DNA of 55,983 nucleotides. It comes from Candidatus Bathyoplasma sp. NZ (GTDB lineage Bacteria; Bacillota_I; Bacilli_A; MAG-NZ). The stretch spans positions 1 to 55,983 of the forward strand of contig JABENI010000012.1 of the NCBI GenBank assembly GCA_013332095.1, given 5' to 3'. Each line of letters opens with the position of its first letter. Position 1 is the first letter of the stretch. This document shows, in pieces, positions 18,214 through 27,553 of this stretch. The notes under the pieces were generated by a model. The model worked only from the letters and a program-made list of their open reading frames with translations. It did no database searches and was not told where the DNA came from. Both the position numbers and the translations under genes were made by a program.

Positions 18214-18576
18214 ATGAAATATATAAAACAGATGGTAATTATTTTACTAATATTATCTTTAGGTAACTTTATCAGTAGTTTAACCAAAAATATAATAATT
18301 ATACCTGGCTCAATAATAGCGATGATATTATTATTCACCTTGCTATGTTTTAAAATAGTGAAATTAGATGATGTTGAAGATACAGCAAATTTCTTTTTGA
18401 AAATTTTAGCCCTTTTCTTTATTCCTAGTGGGATTAAAATAATTACGATGTTCGATATTATCGCCCCTAATATTTTAGAAATTTTATTTATCGGTATAAT
18501 TGTAACTATTCTGACGATGGCAGCGACGATGAAATTTGTCGATGTTTTGGCTTTAGGAGGTAAAAAAGATGAATGA
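18214..18576 (+). CDS. lrgA: LrgA/CidA-family holin-like membrane protein
   Basis: The 120-residue protein has four hydrophobic segments and the family opening: a short charged N-terminus, then ILLILSLGNFISSLT and the PGSIIAMILLF motif. LrgA/CidA proteins are holin-like and influence murein hydrolase activity, cell lysis and metabolite export. The ATG at 18214 has GGAGGAAAAAT; an upstream in-frame codon at 18199 has none. It overlaps lrgB by 8 bases. Here the pair has no lytSR nearby. Confidence 0.88.
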   Translation: MKYIKQMVIILLILSLGNFISSLTKNIIIIPGSIIAMILLFTLLCFKIVKLDDVEDTANFFLKILALFFIPSGIKIITMFDIIAPNILEILFIGIIVTILTMAATMKFVDVLALGGKKDE

Positions 18577-19258
18577 TGCCTTATTTGGAGTAGTTTTAAC
18601 CTTAAGTGTATTTTATTTAGGAGACGTTTTATCTAAACTGCACAAAAGTCCCTTATTAAATGGCTTTTTGATAAGTGTAGTTTTAGGAATATCTTTTTTA
18701 TTAGTCTTTAACATTCCCTTTGAAAAGTATCAGCCTGGGGGAGATTTTATCAATTTCTTTTTAAGTCCCGCCGTTGTTCTGCTCGCGATACCGCTTTATA
18801 AACAGTTAGATAATATTAAAAAAAATTTAAAAATATTTATTTTGGGAATATTGTTTGCTGTAACTATCAATTTTATTTTAATCACTTTAAGTTTAATGAT
18901 CTTTGATTTAGATAAAACGATTGGCATCTCATTTTTTCCTAAATCAATAACAACAGCGATGGCGATAGAATTGAGTAAAATTATTGGTGGTAACCCCTCA
19001 ATCAGCGTCATAATGGTCTTCTTTGCTGGTACTACTGGAGCAGTATTTGGTAAAACTATTATTAAATTACTTAAAATTAAAACCAGTATTGCAAAAGGCA
19101 TTGGTTTTGGTGCTTCCTCACACGCTACCGGAACGAGTGTCGCCTTAGAAATAGGTGAAGATGTTGGCGCAATTTCTGCTGCTAGTATTGGAGTAACGGG
19201 AATCGTTACAGTATTAGTTATGCCACAGTTAATAAATTTAGTACTTCATTTAATATAA
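18569..19258 (+). CDS. lrgB: LrgB-family membrane protein
   Basis: The 229-residue membrane protein matches LrgB/CidB/YohK. It has the signature PKSITTAMAIELSKIIGG followed by GTTGAVFGKTI, and SHATGTSVALEIGE with a conserved Glu near the end. It works with LrgA, perhaps in export of small acids or control of autolysis. The overlap with lrgA shows co-translation. A terminator follows at once. Confidence 0.92.
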   Translation: MNDALFGVVLTLSVFYLGDVLSKLHKSPLLNGFLISVVLGISFLLVFNIPFEKYQPGGDFINFFLSPAVVLLAIPLYKQLDNIKKNLKIFILGILFAVTINFILITLSLMIFDLDKTIGISFFPKSITTAMAIELSKIIGGNPSISVIMVFFAGTTGAVFGKTIIKLLKIKTSIAKGIGFGASSHATGTSVALEIGEDVGAISAASIGVTGIVTVLVMPQLINLVLHLI

Positions 19259-19282
19259 AAAGCCAGTTAATGGCTTTTTTTT
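19257..19282. terminator. Bidirectional terminator between lrgB and btuD
   Basis: AAAAGCCA-GTTAA-TGGCTTTT is flanked by T runs on both strands and lies between the two convergent genes. It can end both transcripts. Confidence 0.88.
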
Positions 19283-19283
19283 A

Positions 19284-20036
19284 TTATTTCCACAATTCCA
19301 AACAGTTCAACATCCATTCTTTAACACTCATGCCGAATGCTTCAACGAGATTTTGATCTGATAAAATATCTTTCGATTCCCCAAAATAATATTTACCTTT
19401 GTCTAACAAAATCACTTTATCAGCATATTTTTGGACCAAATTTAAGTCGTGTAAAACAATCACGGAAATTATTTTTTCAGACACAGTCCAATTTTTTACG
19501 TAATCCAATATTTCAATTTGATATTTTAAATCTAAATGGTTTGTCGGTTCATCTAATAGAGTTAATTTCGGCTGTTGAACGATCAACCTAGCTAAATAAA
19601 TTCTTTGAAGTTCTCCCCCACTTAACTGATCGATTGTTTTATCTTTAAATTGATACATATTTACCATTTTAAGAGCGTCGATTACTTTTTCGTGATCATC
19701 TTTACTATATCTTCCTAAAAAGTTACTGATAAAAGAATATCTGCCTATCAGGACACAGTCGTATACGGTGTAAGCAAAATAACTGTTGTTATTTTGGCTT
19801 AAAAAAGAAATATTTTTGCCGATTATTTTTCTTTTTAAACGATTAATTTCACTCTCGTTTAATTTAATTGATCCTTGATACTCAGTAAAATTAGAAATCG
19901 CTCTGAGTAAAGTTGTTTTTCCGCAACCATTGGCTCCGATAATACAGAGTACTTCTCCTGGTAATACTTCTAAGCTAACATCATTTATAATTTCTTTTTT
20001 TCCATATTTAACGAAAACATTTGCTAACTTTAACAT
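19284..20036 (-). CDS. btuD: Cobalamin ABC importer ATPase
   Basis: The 250-residue ATPase has Walker A GANGCGKTT (near residue 38), signature LSGGELQR, Walker B LTLLDEPTNHLD and a VLHDLN switch His. It belongs to the FecE/BtuD group that powers import of cobalamin, haem or ferric siderophores. The cobalamin riboswitch upstream of the operon selects B12 as the most likely substrate. Its start touches the btuC stop, so the two are translated together. Gene order is btuF, btuC, btuD. Confidence 0.88.
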   Translation of the reverse strand: MLKLANVFVKYGKKEIINDVSLEVLPGEVLCIIGANGCGKTTLLRAISNFTEYQGSIKLNESEINRLKRKIIGKNISFLSQNNNSYFAYTVYDCVLIGRYSFISNFLGRYSKDDHEKVIDALKMVNMYQFKDKTIDQLSGGELQRIYLARLIVQQPKLTLLDEPTNHLDLKYQIEILDYVKNWTVSEKIISVIVLHDLNLVQKYADKVILLDKGKYYFGESKDILSDQNLVEAFGMSVKEWMLNCLELWK

Positions 20037-21052
20037 TATTTCCTCCTGCTATAAAAAAATATAAGCGCAAAAAACGGTGCTCCGATCAAAGCAGTAATTG
20101 CTCCTACCGGCAATTCTATCGGTGCCATAACTGTCCGTGCTATCAAATCGGTAATTATTAAAAATCCTCCTCCAAAAACAATCGCCATCGGTATTACTAC
20201 GGCGTGTCTTGGACCAAAAATTTTTCTAACAATATGCGGAATAACTAAACCGACAAAGCCGATTGGTCCACTAACTGCTACTGCACTACCGGCTAAAATT
20301 GCTGAAAATAAAATTAATCTTCTTTTAACTTTATTTACTTCAATTCCTAAACTAAGTGCCTGTTCTTCCCCAAAGGCTAATGAATCTAATTCTCTTGAAT
20401 AAAAAATTGTTCCTAACACACCAACTATAAAAAACGGTAGTATTGCTAGTACATGTTGCCAACTCCTCGAAGAAAAACTTCCTAATTGCCAGAGAATTAT
20501 TCTTTTTAAATCATCTTGTGCTAATGCCGTAATAGTAGTTAAAGCTGCACTGACAAATAATCCTAAAATAACTCCTGCTAAAATAATTGTCTGATTAGAA
20601 AAATTTTTATCTACGGCTCGAGAAAATGCTAAAACTGCCACTACTGTTATTAAACCGCTTAAAAAGCCGATAGTTGTTAAAGTAAAATAGCCTAAAAAAG
20701 GAATCGATAAATTGAAAATTATTACCACTGCCACTCCTAGGGAAGCTCCGGCAGACACTCCTAAAGTATAAGGACTTGCTAGCGGATTTTTAAGTATCGA
20801 CTGCATTGCTGAGCCACTTACTGCTAACGATGCTCCTACTAACAAGGCAAGTACAGCACGTGGTAAGCGCAAATTCCAAACAATTACCACGTATTTTTGG
20901 TCGATATTTTCTAAATTATTAGGATTAAAAATTTTGTTATAAATAATGAAGACAATATCCTTGATAGGGATATTGCTACTTCCTATTGAAATTGTTACTG
21001 CTATTAGCATAAATAAAAAGAGCGTTGAAAGTAAAATTAGTTTTTTATTCAT
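20036..21052 (-). CDS. btuC: Cobalamin ABC importer permease
   Basis: The 338-residue permease of the FecCD/BtuC family has about ten membrane helices. Characteristic motifs: WNLRLPRAVLALLVGASLAVSG, NPLASPYTLGVSAGA, GPIGFVGLVIPHIVR and a C-terminal ELPVGAITALIGAPFF. It forms the channel of the importer. The ATG at 21052 overlaps the btuF stop by 8 bases. The B12 riboswitch on this transcript identifies the probable substrate. Confidence 0.88.
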   Translation of the reverse strand: MNKKLILLSTLFLFMLIAVTISIGSSNIPIKDIVFIIYNKIFNPNNLENIDQKYVVIVWNLRLPRAVLALLVGASLAVSGSAMQSILKNPLASPYTLGVSAGASLGVAVVIIFNLSIPFLGYFTLTTIGFLSGLITVVAVLAFSRAVDKNFSNQTIILAGVILGLFVSAALTTITALAQDDLKRIILWQLGSFSSRSWQHVLAILPFFIVGVLGTIFYSRELDSLAFGEEQALSLGIEVNKVKRRLILFSAILAGSAVAVSGPIGFVGLVIPHIVRKIFGPRHAVVIPMAIVFGGGFLIITDLIARTVMAPIELPVGAITALIGAPFFALIFFYSRRK

Positions 21053-21911
21053 AATATTCCGGATAAATAGCAACGGCTATCTCTTTGAGGGCTTTTATGA
21101 TATTTTGCGATGGTCGACTGGAAAAATTAGAATTTATTAAATAAACTTTATGGTTTTTAATTGCCTCAATCGAACTCCAATTACTTCTACTTTTAATTTC
21201 TTCAATAGGATCTTCTGTAAAATCAACGTTCGTTAAAATAATATCTGGGTTTTTATCAATAATTGCTTCTTCATTTGGAGAAAACCAACCACTCTCAGTA
21301 GAAAAAATATTTTTCGCTCCTACTGTTTCGATTAATTCATTTTGAAAAGTGTTTCTTCCAGTCGTATAAATGTAAGGAGCTGGCGAAATTTCTAAATAGA
21401 CCTCTTTTTTAGTCGTGATAGTTTCAGCAATTTTTTTTATTTCCACTATTTCAGTTTTCATTTTTTGAATAATATCTTTTGCTTCATCTGCCTTATCTAC
21501 TGCCTCTCCAATAATTTCAATCGACTGATAAATATCGTTTATACTAGTTGCGGTGGGAACATAAACAACTTCAACTCCAGCTTCTTTAATCGATAAAAAT
21601 GGATCAGTTCCCCCAATTTTATTGTCAACTGAAGCAATAATAATATCTGGCTCAGCCATAATAAGCGCCTCTAAATCCAAATTAAAAAAATCTAAAATTA
21701 ACACTTCTTGATCTAATTGTTCAGTTAAAGAATATTGATCAACAGCGATAATTTGATTCGCTACTCCTAATTCAATTAATATTTCGGTATTTGAAGGAAT
21801 AGTAGAAATAATTTTCGGAGCAGATAGATTAACTGCCCTATTATCTAACTTTGCACATCCTACTATTAACATCAAGATAGGTAACAACAAAAATGTAAAC
21901 TTTTTAATCAT
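21045..21911 (-). CDS. btuF: Cobalamin-binding lipoprotein of the ABC importer
   Basis: The 288-residue protein opens with a lipoprotein signal peptide ending in the lipobox LIVGC. It then has the helical-backbone binding fold of BtuF/FepB: a IISTIPSNTEILIELG opening and a LEALIMAEPDIIIAS motif. It captures the ligand outside the cell and delivers it to BtuC. The ATG at 21911 follows AGAGAGGAT; a 5' extension to 21959 has no ribosome site. It is the first gene after the riboswitch. Confidence 0.88.
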   Translation of the reverse strand: MIKKFTFLLLPILMLIVGCAKLDNRAVNLSAPKIISTIPSNTEILIELGVANQIIAVDQYSLTEQLDQEVLILDFFNLDLEALIMAEPDIIIASVDNKIGGTDPFLSIKEAGVEVVYVPTATSINDIYQSIEIIGEAVDKADEAKDIIQKMKTEIVEIKKIAETITTKKEVYLEISPAPYIYTTGRNTFQNELIETVGAKNIFSTESGWFSPNEEAIIDKNPDIILTNVDFTEDPIEEIKSRSNWSSIEAIKNHKVYLINSNFSSRPSQNIIKALKEIAVAIYPEYYE

Positions 21912-21964
21912 ATTTTTATCCTCTCTTATTAAGCAATCTACTCCAAAGAAAAACTCCAATCTAA

Positions 21965-22140
21965 TGAAAATCGAGTAAAGGTAATTAAATTATCGTTAAA
22001 TGATTCTCGGTCCCAAAATGTAGGAGATATATCGACTTAGTTTAATCGATCTAATTACCGTTTCTAGGATATAATTCAGTAGGGGGAAATTTTAATTCTA
22101 TCTCCCTGTTAAGTCGGATAACACTTACACTAATATTAAA
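21965..22140 (-). other. Structured leader segment after the B12 riboswitch
   Basis: Between the riboswitch terminator and btuF about 175 bases can fold. GGTAATTAGATCG (near 22055) can pair with the distal CGATAATTTAATTACC (near 21985), and GGGAGATAGAATT with AATTTCCC (near 22085-22105). I cannot assign a known RNA class. It may be a second control element or a processed leader. Confidence 0.35.
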
Positions 22141-22149
22141 TCTTCTTAA

Positions 22150-22176
22150 CAAAAAAAAACACCTAATCAGGTGTTA
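22150..22176 (-). terminator. Intrinsic terminator of the cobalamin riboswitch
   Basis: On the minus strand AACACCT-GATT-AGGTGTT is followed by nine T. It sits directly downstream of the aptamer and upstream of btuF, so it is the expression platform: B12 binding should favour this hairpin and shut off import. Confidence 0.9.
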
Positions 22177-22189
22177 TAATTTTATCCAA

Positions 22190-22372
22190 AAATTTAAAAT
22201 CGCCCACCAGTGATTTTTAGTTTAAATTTTTGGTAGGTATACCGGCTAAATTTCATCCTTCACATATCCTTCCCGAGAATTAACTCAGTGGTTTATTTAT
22301 GTGTCGTCCATTTTTACGGTTGCTGGGGCAGCTCAGGTTCTCTGATTCCCTTTATCTCAAATTGAGACCAAA
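22190..22372 (-). promoter_or_regulatory. Cobalamin riboswitch controlling btuFCD
   Basis: On the minus strand the conserved elements occur in order. First AAAGGGAATC, then CTGAGCTGCCCCAGCAACCG (the C-rich core), CCACTGAG, CGGGAAGG, GATGAA, and the B12 box AGCCGGTATACCTACC (22232-22248). After the box, TGGTGGGC may supply the kissing-loop partner. Order and spacing match the Rfam cobalamin class. It lies between the ZIP gene and btuF, with a terminator next to it, and therefore most likely regulates btuFCD by attenuation. Confidence 0.9.
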
Positions 22373-22437
22373 AATTCATTATTAAGTTAAGTAAATACTA
22401 TCCTAATTTATCTAATATGTCAAGTTGTTATATTTTT

Positions 22438-23232
22438 TTATCCTAAAGCCACATCTAAAACCATCATCATCGCAAAACCAACCATAAACCCGATTGTTGC
22501 TAATTTTTTAGTATTTTCTTTTTGTGATTCTGGGATTAATTCTTCTATTACTACATAGATCATTGCTCCGGCAGCGAACGCTAAAGAGTAAGGTAATATT
22601 TCTCTCATTGTAAATACTAAATATGCTCCTACAACTCCTGCTACTGGCTCAACTAACGCACTAGCCTGTCCATAAAAAAAACTTTTCCTCCTCGAACAGC
22701 CTTCTCTTCTAAGCGGAATTGCTACCGCCATCCCTTCAGGGAAATTTTGCAGCCCTATTCCAATCGCTAAGGCTACTGCTACTCCGATCGTTGCTCCACC
22801 TATTCCTGCCGCTGCTGCTCCAAAAGCAACACCGATTGCTAAACCTTCAGGAATATTGTGTAACGTTATTGCTAACGCCAACATCATACTTCGATGTTTT
22901 CCATCTTCCTCAGAATATTTACTCATTCTTTTTTTTAGAAAAATATCCAACAACATTAAAATTATAAATCCACTAGTAAACCCTAACAAAGGGGGGATCC
23001 ACACCGTAATTCCTAGTTGCTCAGAAATATCTATACTAGGAGCTAACAACGACCAATAACTAGCTGCAATCATTACTCCTGCACCGAAACCTAACATTCC
23101 ATCTAGAAAAGTTTTGTTTGTCTTTTTGAAAAAAAATACAAATGCTGCTCCTACAGCAGTAACTCCCCAAGTAAATAACGTCGCTAACAATGCTTGGATA
23201 ATTGCCGATAATTCAATAAACCATTCCAACAT
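22438..23232 (-). CDS. ZIP-family divalent metal transporter
   Basis: The 264-residue, eight-helix protein is of the ZIP/GufA/ZupT type that imports zinc or other divalent metals. The metal-binding helices are clear: HNIPEGLAIGVAFG (near residue 125) and NFPEGMAVAIPLR. The loop between helices III and IV has a FLKKRMSKYSEEDGKH stretch with a histidine. The start follows AGGTGAAAGA. A pair of histidine/glutamate sites and the EELIPES motif support the family. Metal preference is unknown. It has its own weak promoter (TATAAA near 23245). Confidence 0.9.
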   Translation of the reverse strand: MLEWFIELSAIIQALLATLFTWGVTAVGAAFVFFFKKTNKTFLDGMLGFGAGVMIAASYWSLLAPSIDISEQLGITVWIPPLLGFTSGFIILMLLDIFLKKRMSKYSEEDGKHRSMMLALAITLHNIPEGLAIGVAFGAAAAGIGGATIGVAVALAIGIGLQNFPEGMAVAIPLRREGCSRRKSFFYGQASALVEPVAGVVGAYLVFTMREILPYSLAFAAGAMIYVVIEELIPESQKENTKKLATIGFMVGFAMMMVLDVALG

Positions 23233-23300
23233 TCTTTCACCTCATTTTTATACTATGTCTAGTTACTTTCGCTGATTAGACTTTTACCTATTTTTCTAAT

Positions 23301-23342
23301 AAAAAAAAATATTGCCGGGGATTACCAGACAATATTTTTTTT
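23301..23342 (-). terminator. Intrinsic terminator of the pyr operon
   Basis: On the minus strand AATATTGTCTGG pairs with CCGGCAATATT, followed by nine T, starting nine bases past the pyrE stop. Confidence 0.92.
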
Positions 23343-23350
23343 ATTTTAAA

Positions 23351-23980
23351 CTAATCTATCCAAGATTGATCGCTTGGATTAATAATAAATTTATGTAATT
23401 TAACTACATCTTTTTCCTCGATGTAATTTTGCTTATTAGCAACATCAATCAACGCTTTAAAATTACTTAAAGAAACATTTTTTACCTTGGCTTTCTCAAA
23501 TCTATCCAGCCCCTTTTGTAATCCATAAGTAAAGATACTAACAATACCTAAGACCTCAGCGCCGGCTGCTCTTAAAATCTCTACAACTTCTATAACACTT
23601 CCACCAGTAGAAATTAAATCTTCGACTACTACTACTTTTTGCCCTTTTTCTAACTTACCTTCAATTTGGTTAGTTCGACCGTGTGCTTTTTGACTTCCGC
23701 GAACGTAGCCCATAGGCAAATTCATCAAATGTCCAACAATTGCCGCATGAGAAATTCCAGCAGTCGATGTCCCCATCAACAGTTCTACTTCCGGATAGTG
23801 TTTTAAAATTAAAGTTTTTAAGTCTTCTTCAATTTCCGTTCTAACTTCGGGATAAGATAAAATTAAACGGTTGTCACAATAAATTGGCGATTTAATTCCA
23901 CTCGCCCAAGTAAACGGCTCACTCGGTGATAAAAATACTGCTTTGATTTCTAATAATTTTTTCGCTACTCTATTTTCCAT
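23351..23980 (-). CDS. pyrE: Orotate phosphoribosyltransferase
   Basis: The 209-residue enzyme converts orotate and PRPP to orotidine 5'-phosphate. The PRPP-binding motif VVVVEDLISTGGSVIEV is intact, and SPIYCDNR and GTSTAGISHA match the family. It overlaps pyrF by 11 bases and is last in the operon. Length is normal. Confidence 0.96.
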   Translation of the reverse strand: MENRVAKKLLEIKAVFLSPSEPFTWASGIKSPIYCDNRLILSYPEVRTEIEEDLKTLILKHYPEVELLMGTSTAGISHAAIVGHLMNLPMGYVRGSQKAHGRTNQIEGKLEKGQKVVVVEDLISTGGSVIEVVEILRAAGAEVLGIVSIFTYGLQKGLDRFEKAKVKNVSLSNFKALIDVANKQNYIEEKDVVKLHKFIINPSDQSWID

Positions 23981-24671
23981 TGGTAAATGCCTCCGTAATT
24001 TTTAAATAAGATTCTCTAGGATTTTCACTAGCTGTTATACTTCTACCTACTACAATAAAATCACTGCCTAATTCATTTGCTAACCCCGGAGTAGTAACTC
24101 TCACTTGATCATCTTTAGAGTTCGATGCTAATCTGATACCAGGAGTAATAGTTAAAAAATCAGCTCCACAATTTTGATGAATACTTCTAGCTTCTAACGG
24201 GCTGCATACCACTCCATCTAAACCAGCCAATTTAGCATTTTTAGCGTAGTGTATCGCCGTATTTTTAACATTTTCTTTAATTAATAATTCCTCGTTAACT
24301 ACTTCATCAGATAATGACGTTAACATCGTTACGGCAATTAATAATGTTTTATTACCGGGTACAGTATTTAATCCCTCTTTTGCTGCTTTCATCATTTCAA
24401 TACCCCCAGCAGCGTGTAAATTAACCATGTCTACACCTAGTTTTGCACAGTTAGTCATTGCTTTCCTAACTGTATTAGGAATATCGTGTAATTTTAAATC
24501 TAAGAAAATTCTAAACCCACTATTTTTTAGTTCTTTAACGATAGTTGGTCCTTCACCATAAAATAATTCCATCCCAATTTTAATATACGGATTAGTACCG
24601 GCAAAATCTTTTAAAAACGCTAGGGTCTTTTGGCGATTAGCGAAATCGCAAGCGATAATTACTTTACTCAT
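23970..24671 (-). CDS. pyrF: Orotidine 5'-phosphate decarboxylase
   Basis: The 233-residue TIM-barrel enzyme makes UMP from OMP. The active-site motif [13 protein letters not shown] has the catalytic Asp-Lys-Asp set, and [12 protein letters not shown] binds phosphate. It overlaps pyrD by 8 bases and pyrE by 11, so translation is coupled. Confidence 0.97.
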   Translation of the reverse strand: MSKVIIACDFANRQKTLAFLKDFAGTNPYIKIGMELFYGEGPTIVKELKNSGFRIFLDLKLHDIPNTVRKAMTNCAKLGVDMVNLHAAGGIEMMKAAKEGLNTVPGNKTLLIAVTMLTSLSDEVVNEELLIKENVKNTAIHYAKNAKLAGLDGVVCSPLEARSIHQNCGADFLTITPGIRLASNSKDDQVRVTTPGLANELGSDFIVVGRSITASENPRESYLKITEAFTNGK

Positions 24672-25578
24672 GTGCTCCTCCTATAATATCTTTTAAATTT
24701 TTTATTTTTAACTCATCCATTACTTTTGGCAAATCTTCAATAATCTTTTTACAAGCGTAAGGATCGACTAAATTCGCACTTCCTACAGCAACTGCACTAG
24801 CTCCGGCATACATCATTTCAATGCAGTCGTAAGCAGTCATCACCCCACCCATTCCGATAATCGGAATATTTACTGCTTGATAAACTTGATAGATCATTCT
24901 AATAGCAACTGGTAAAATTGCCGGTCCACTAAATCCCCCCATTTTATTTGCTAAAATAGGTTTTTTAGTTTTTAAATTTAAGCGCATTCCTAGCAAAGTA
25001 TTGATCATAGTAATAGCATCAGCACCACCTTTTTCAGCAGCTTTTGCCATTTCAACAATGTTGGTAACGTTGGGACTTAATTTAATATAAACTGGTTTCT
25101 TCGCAATTTTTTTTACTTCTTTTGTTACTAATTCGATATTGTTAGCATTGACGCCAAACGCCATTCCGCCATTTTTAACGTTAGGGCAACTTACGTTTAT
25201 TTCTAGAGCGCCGACTATTTTAGAATGATTGAATATTTCAACTGTTTTTAAATAATCTTCTAACGTACTACCACTGATGTTGGCAATTATTTTTTTATTA
25301 AAAACTTTGCTTAATTTTTTAAACTCCACGTCTTTCACTTGAATTGCTCCAGGATTTTGCAAGCCCACTGCATTTAACATCCCTGAAGATGTTTCAGCTA
25401 TTCTCGGTGTTGGATTGCCAAATCTAGCTTCGATTGTCGTTCCTTTTGTCATAATTGAGCCTAAAATATTAATGTCATAAAACTGGGCAAATTCATATCC
25501 AAAACCAAATGTTCCACTCGCTGGAATTATCGGATTATCTAAACTTAAACCAGGCAACTCTACCGCTAATCTATTCAT
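24664..25578 (-). CDS. pyrD: Dihydroorotate dehydrogenase, NAD-dependent (class 1B)
   Basis: The 304-residue flavoprotein oxidises dihydroorotate to orotate. It has the class 1B layout: [17 protein letters not shown] near the start, [14 protein letters not shown] with the catalytic Cys, and KLSPNVTNI. It needs PyrK, encoded just upstream (8-base overlap), to pass electrons to NAD. Suits an anaerobe because no quinone is required. Confidence 0.96.
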   Translation of the reverse strand: MNRLAVELPGLSLDNPIIPASGTFGFGYEFAQFYDINILGSIMTKGTTIEARFGNPTPRIAETSSGMLNAVGLQNPGAIQVKDVEFKKLSKVFNKKIIANISGSTLEDYLKTVEIFNHSKIVGALEINVSCPNVKNGGMAFGVNANNIELVTKEVKKIAKKPVYIKLSPNVTNIVEMAKAAEKGGADAITMINTLLGMRLNLKTKKPILANKMGGFSGPAILPVAIRMIYQVYQAVNIPIIGMGGVMTAYDCIEMMYAGASAVAVGSANLVDPYACKKIIEDLPKVMDELKIKNLKDIIGGAHE

Positions 25579-26293
25579 GAATTATTTCCTCAACTTTCAT
25601 CACCGGTCCTTCAACACAAATTCTTTTATATCCGGTTAAAGTTTTACAACTACACCCCATACACGCTCCGAATCCACAACCCATTCTCTCTTCAAAAGAA
25701 AGTTGACCATCTTTGGGATACTTTGTTGCTAACGCCTTTAACATTAATTCCGGCCCACACGTATAGTAGTAATCAAAGGTCAAATTCTCTAAAATATTCA
25801 ACACTGTTCCGCTAGTACCATAACTACCATCAACCGTGCTGATATGAACATCGCCGTACTGTTTAAACTCTTCTGCTAAAAAGATTTCCTCTTTACTATT
25901 AAACCCTAAAACAACAGTAACTTTTCTACCTTCTTCTTTTAATTTTTTCGCTAAATAATACAGCGGTGGTACTCCTACCCCTCCACCGATTAAGACTATA
26001 TTTTGTCGATTGACAATTTCAAATCCATTACCTAAGTTCAACAGACAATCTAACTGTTGACCAGTCGTTTTTTTACTTAGTAACTCCGTTCCTTTTCCGA
26101 ACACTTTATAAATAATAGTTAATCGTTCACCGTTCACATCACAGACGCTTATCGGTCTTCTTAAAAATAATTCGTTTGAGTTGTTAATTTTAATGTTAAT
26201 AAATTGCCCAGGATTTAAATTGAATTTACCTTTCAACTCCATTTGATAAGTTTTATAAGCAATTTTTTTATTACTGATAATCGACAGTTTCAT
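25571..26293 (-). CDS. pyrK: Dihydroorotate dehydrogenase electron-transfer subunit
   Basis: The 240-residue protein has a ferredoxin-reductase-like FAD domain ([10 protein letters not shown]), an NAD-binding loop ([11 protein letters not shown]) and a C-terminal [2Fe-2S] site with four cysteines in [21 protein letters not shown] order. It links PyrD to NAD. The start at 26293 is chosen for homology and lies inside the pyrC end; the ribosome site is poor, so it depends on coupling. A longer frame to 26314 is possible. Confidence 0.92.
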   Translation of the reverse strand: MKLSIISNKKIAYKTYQMELKGKFNLNPGQFINIKINNSNELFLRRPISVCDVNGERLTIIYKVFGKGTELLSKKTTGQQLDCLLNLGNGFEIVNRQNIVLIGGGVGVPPLYYLAKKLKEEGRKVTVVLGFNSKEEIFLAEEFKQYGDVHISTVDGSYGTSGTVLNILENLTFDYYYTCGPELMLKALATKYPKDGQLSFEERMGCGFGACMGCSCKTLTGYKRICVEGPVMKVEEIIHE

Positions 26294-27548
26294 CTTTATA
26301 AACGATACTCCCATTTACGAGGGTCATCACAGGCCAGCCATAACATTCCCAGTTGTTAAATGGGGTATTTTTTCCTTTCGAATAAAATTGTTCAGCGTTA
26401 ATTTTCATTCTTTTATTTAAGTCAATAATCGTTATATCTGCTACTCTACCAACTCTTATTCTCCCTAAATCTAAATTCAAAATTTTAGCTGGATTTAAAC
26501 TAAACCACTTTTCTGCATCTTTTAAAGAAGCCATATTTGTTTTAATTAAATAAGTATAAATTAGGGGAAAAGCTATTTCTAATCCTACTATCCCAAACGG
26601 CGCTTTATCTAATGATGAACCTTTTTCATCAGTGGTATGCGGCGCATGATCAGTGGCGATACAATCGATAATTCCATCAATTAAGGCTTTGATTAATGAA
26701 TATTTATCATCAACTCCTCTGAGTGGTGGATTCATTTTAAAATTTGTATCTCTAACATCATTATCCACTAACAACAGATGATGCGGCGTTACTTCACACG
26801 TTACTTTTTGTCCGCGCTCTTTGGCTTCTTTGATAATCCGAACACCCTCTTTAGTGGAAATATGACAAACGTGATATTTAGAATTAGTTTCCTCGGCAAT
26901 TAATACATCACGGGAAATTTGTAAACTTTCACTTAAAGAGGTAATTCCTTTCCAACCTTCTAGTTGGCTTTTCAGACCTCGATGAACATATCCACCGTAA
27001 AGTAACGATTCATCTTCACAATGAGCAGCAATTAAAGTTTCATACTTATTTGCTTCTAACATTGCTTCATACATCAGTTTAGAACTTTGAATCCCCACAC
27101 CATCGTTACTAAATCCGCAAACTTTCATTTTAAGTTCACCCATATTTACTACCTCACCGTGCTCTTTAGCATCAGTAGTAATCGAGGCGTACGGTAAGAC
27201 ATTCACAAGGGCATCTTTTTCAATCATACTCAAAAATTTATCTATTTTTGCTAAACTATCAGGTACCGGTTTAGTATTAGGCATCGGACAAATTGTTGTA
27301 TAACCTCCCCTTGCTGCTGCTGCTGTTCCCGTTTTGATAGTCTCTTTATGCTCATAACCTGGTTCCCTTAAATGGACGTGCATATCAACAAACCCTGGTG
27401 AAACGTATTTATTTTTTAAGTCGTACACTTGGTCGCATTCTTCATCAATTTCTGATTCTATCTTTATGATAGTTCCATCTTCTATCAAGATGTCCTTTTG
27501 AACATATTCTCTCTCGTGCAGATAACCATTTTTAAGTAATATTTTCAT
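26271..27548 (-). CDS. pyrC: Dihydroorotase
   Basis: The 425-residue class I dihydroorotase ring-closes carbamoyl-aspartate. Metal-binding residues occur in FVDMHVHLREPG, and the substrate loops CPMPNTKPVP, CEVTPHHLLL and DCIATDHAPHT are present. A Lys carboxylation motif is replaced by the usual DAALGGA-type region of class I. It overlaps pyrK and sits 5 bases after pyrR. Confidence 0.95.
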   Translation of the reverse strand: MKILLKNGYLHEREYVQKDILIEDGTIIKIESEIDEECDQVYDLKNKYVSPGFVDMHVHLREPGYEHKETIKTGTAAAARGGYTTICPMPNTKPVPDSLAKIDKFLSMIEKDALVNVLPYASITTDAKEHGEVVNMGELKMKVCGFSNDGVGIQSSKLMYEAMLEANKYETLIAAHCEDESLLYGGYVHRGLKSQLEGWKGITSLSESLQISRDVLIAEETNSKYHVCHISTKEGVRIIKEAKERGQKVTCEVTPHHLLLVDNDVRDTNFKMNPPLRGVDDKYSLIKALIDGIIDCIATDHAPHTTDEKGSSLDKAPFGIVGLEIAFPLIYTYLIKTNMASLKDAEKWFSLNPAKILNLDLGRIRVGRVADITIIDLNKRMKINAEQFYSKGKNTPFNNWECYGWPVMTLVNGSIVYKDETVDYQ

Positions 27549-27553
27549 AATTT

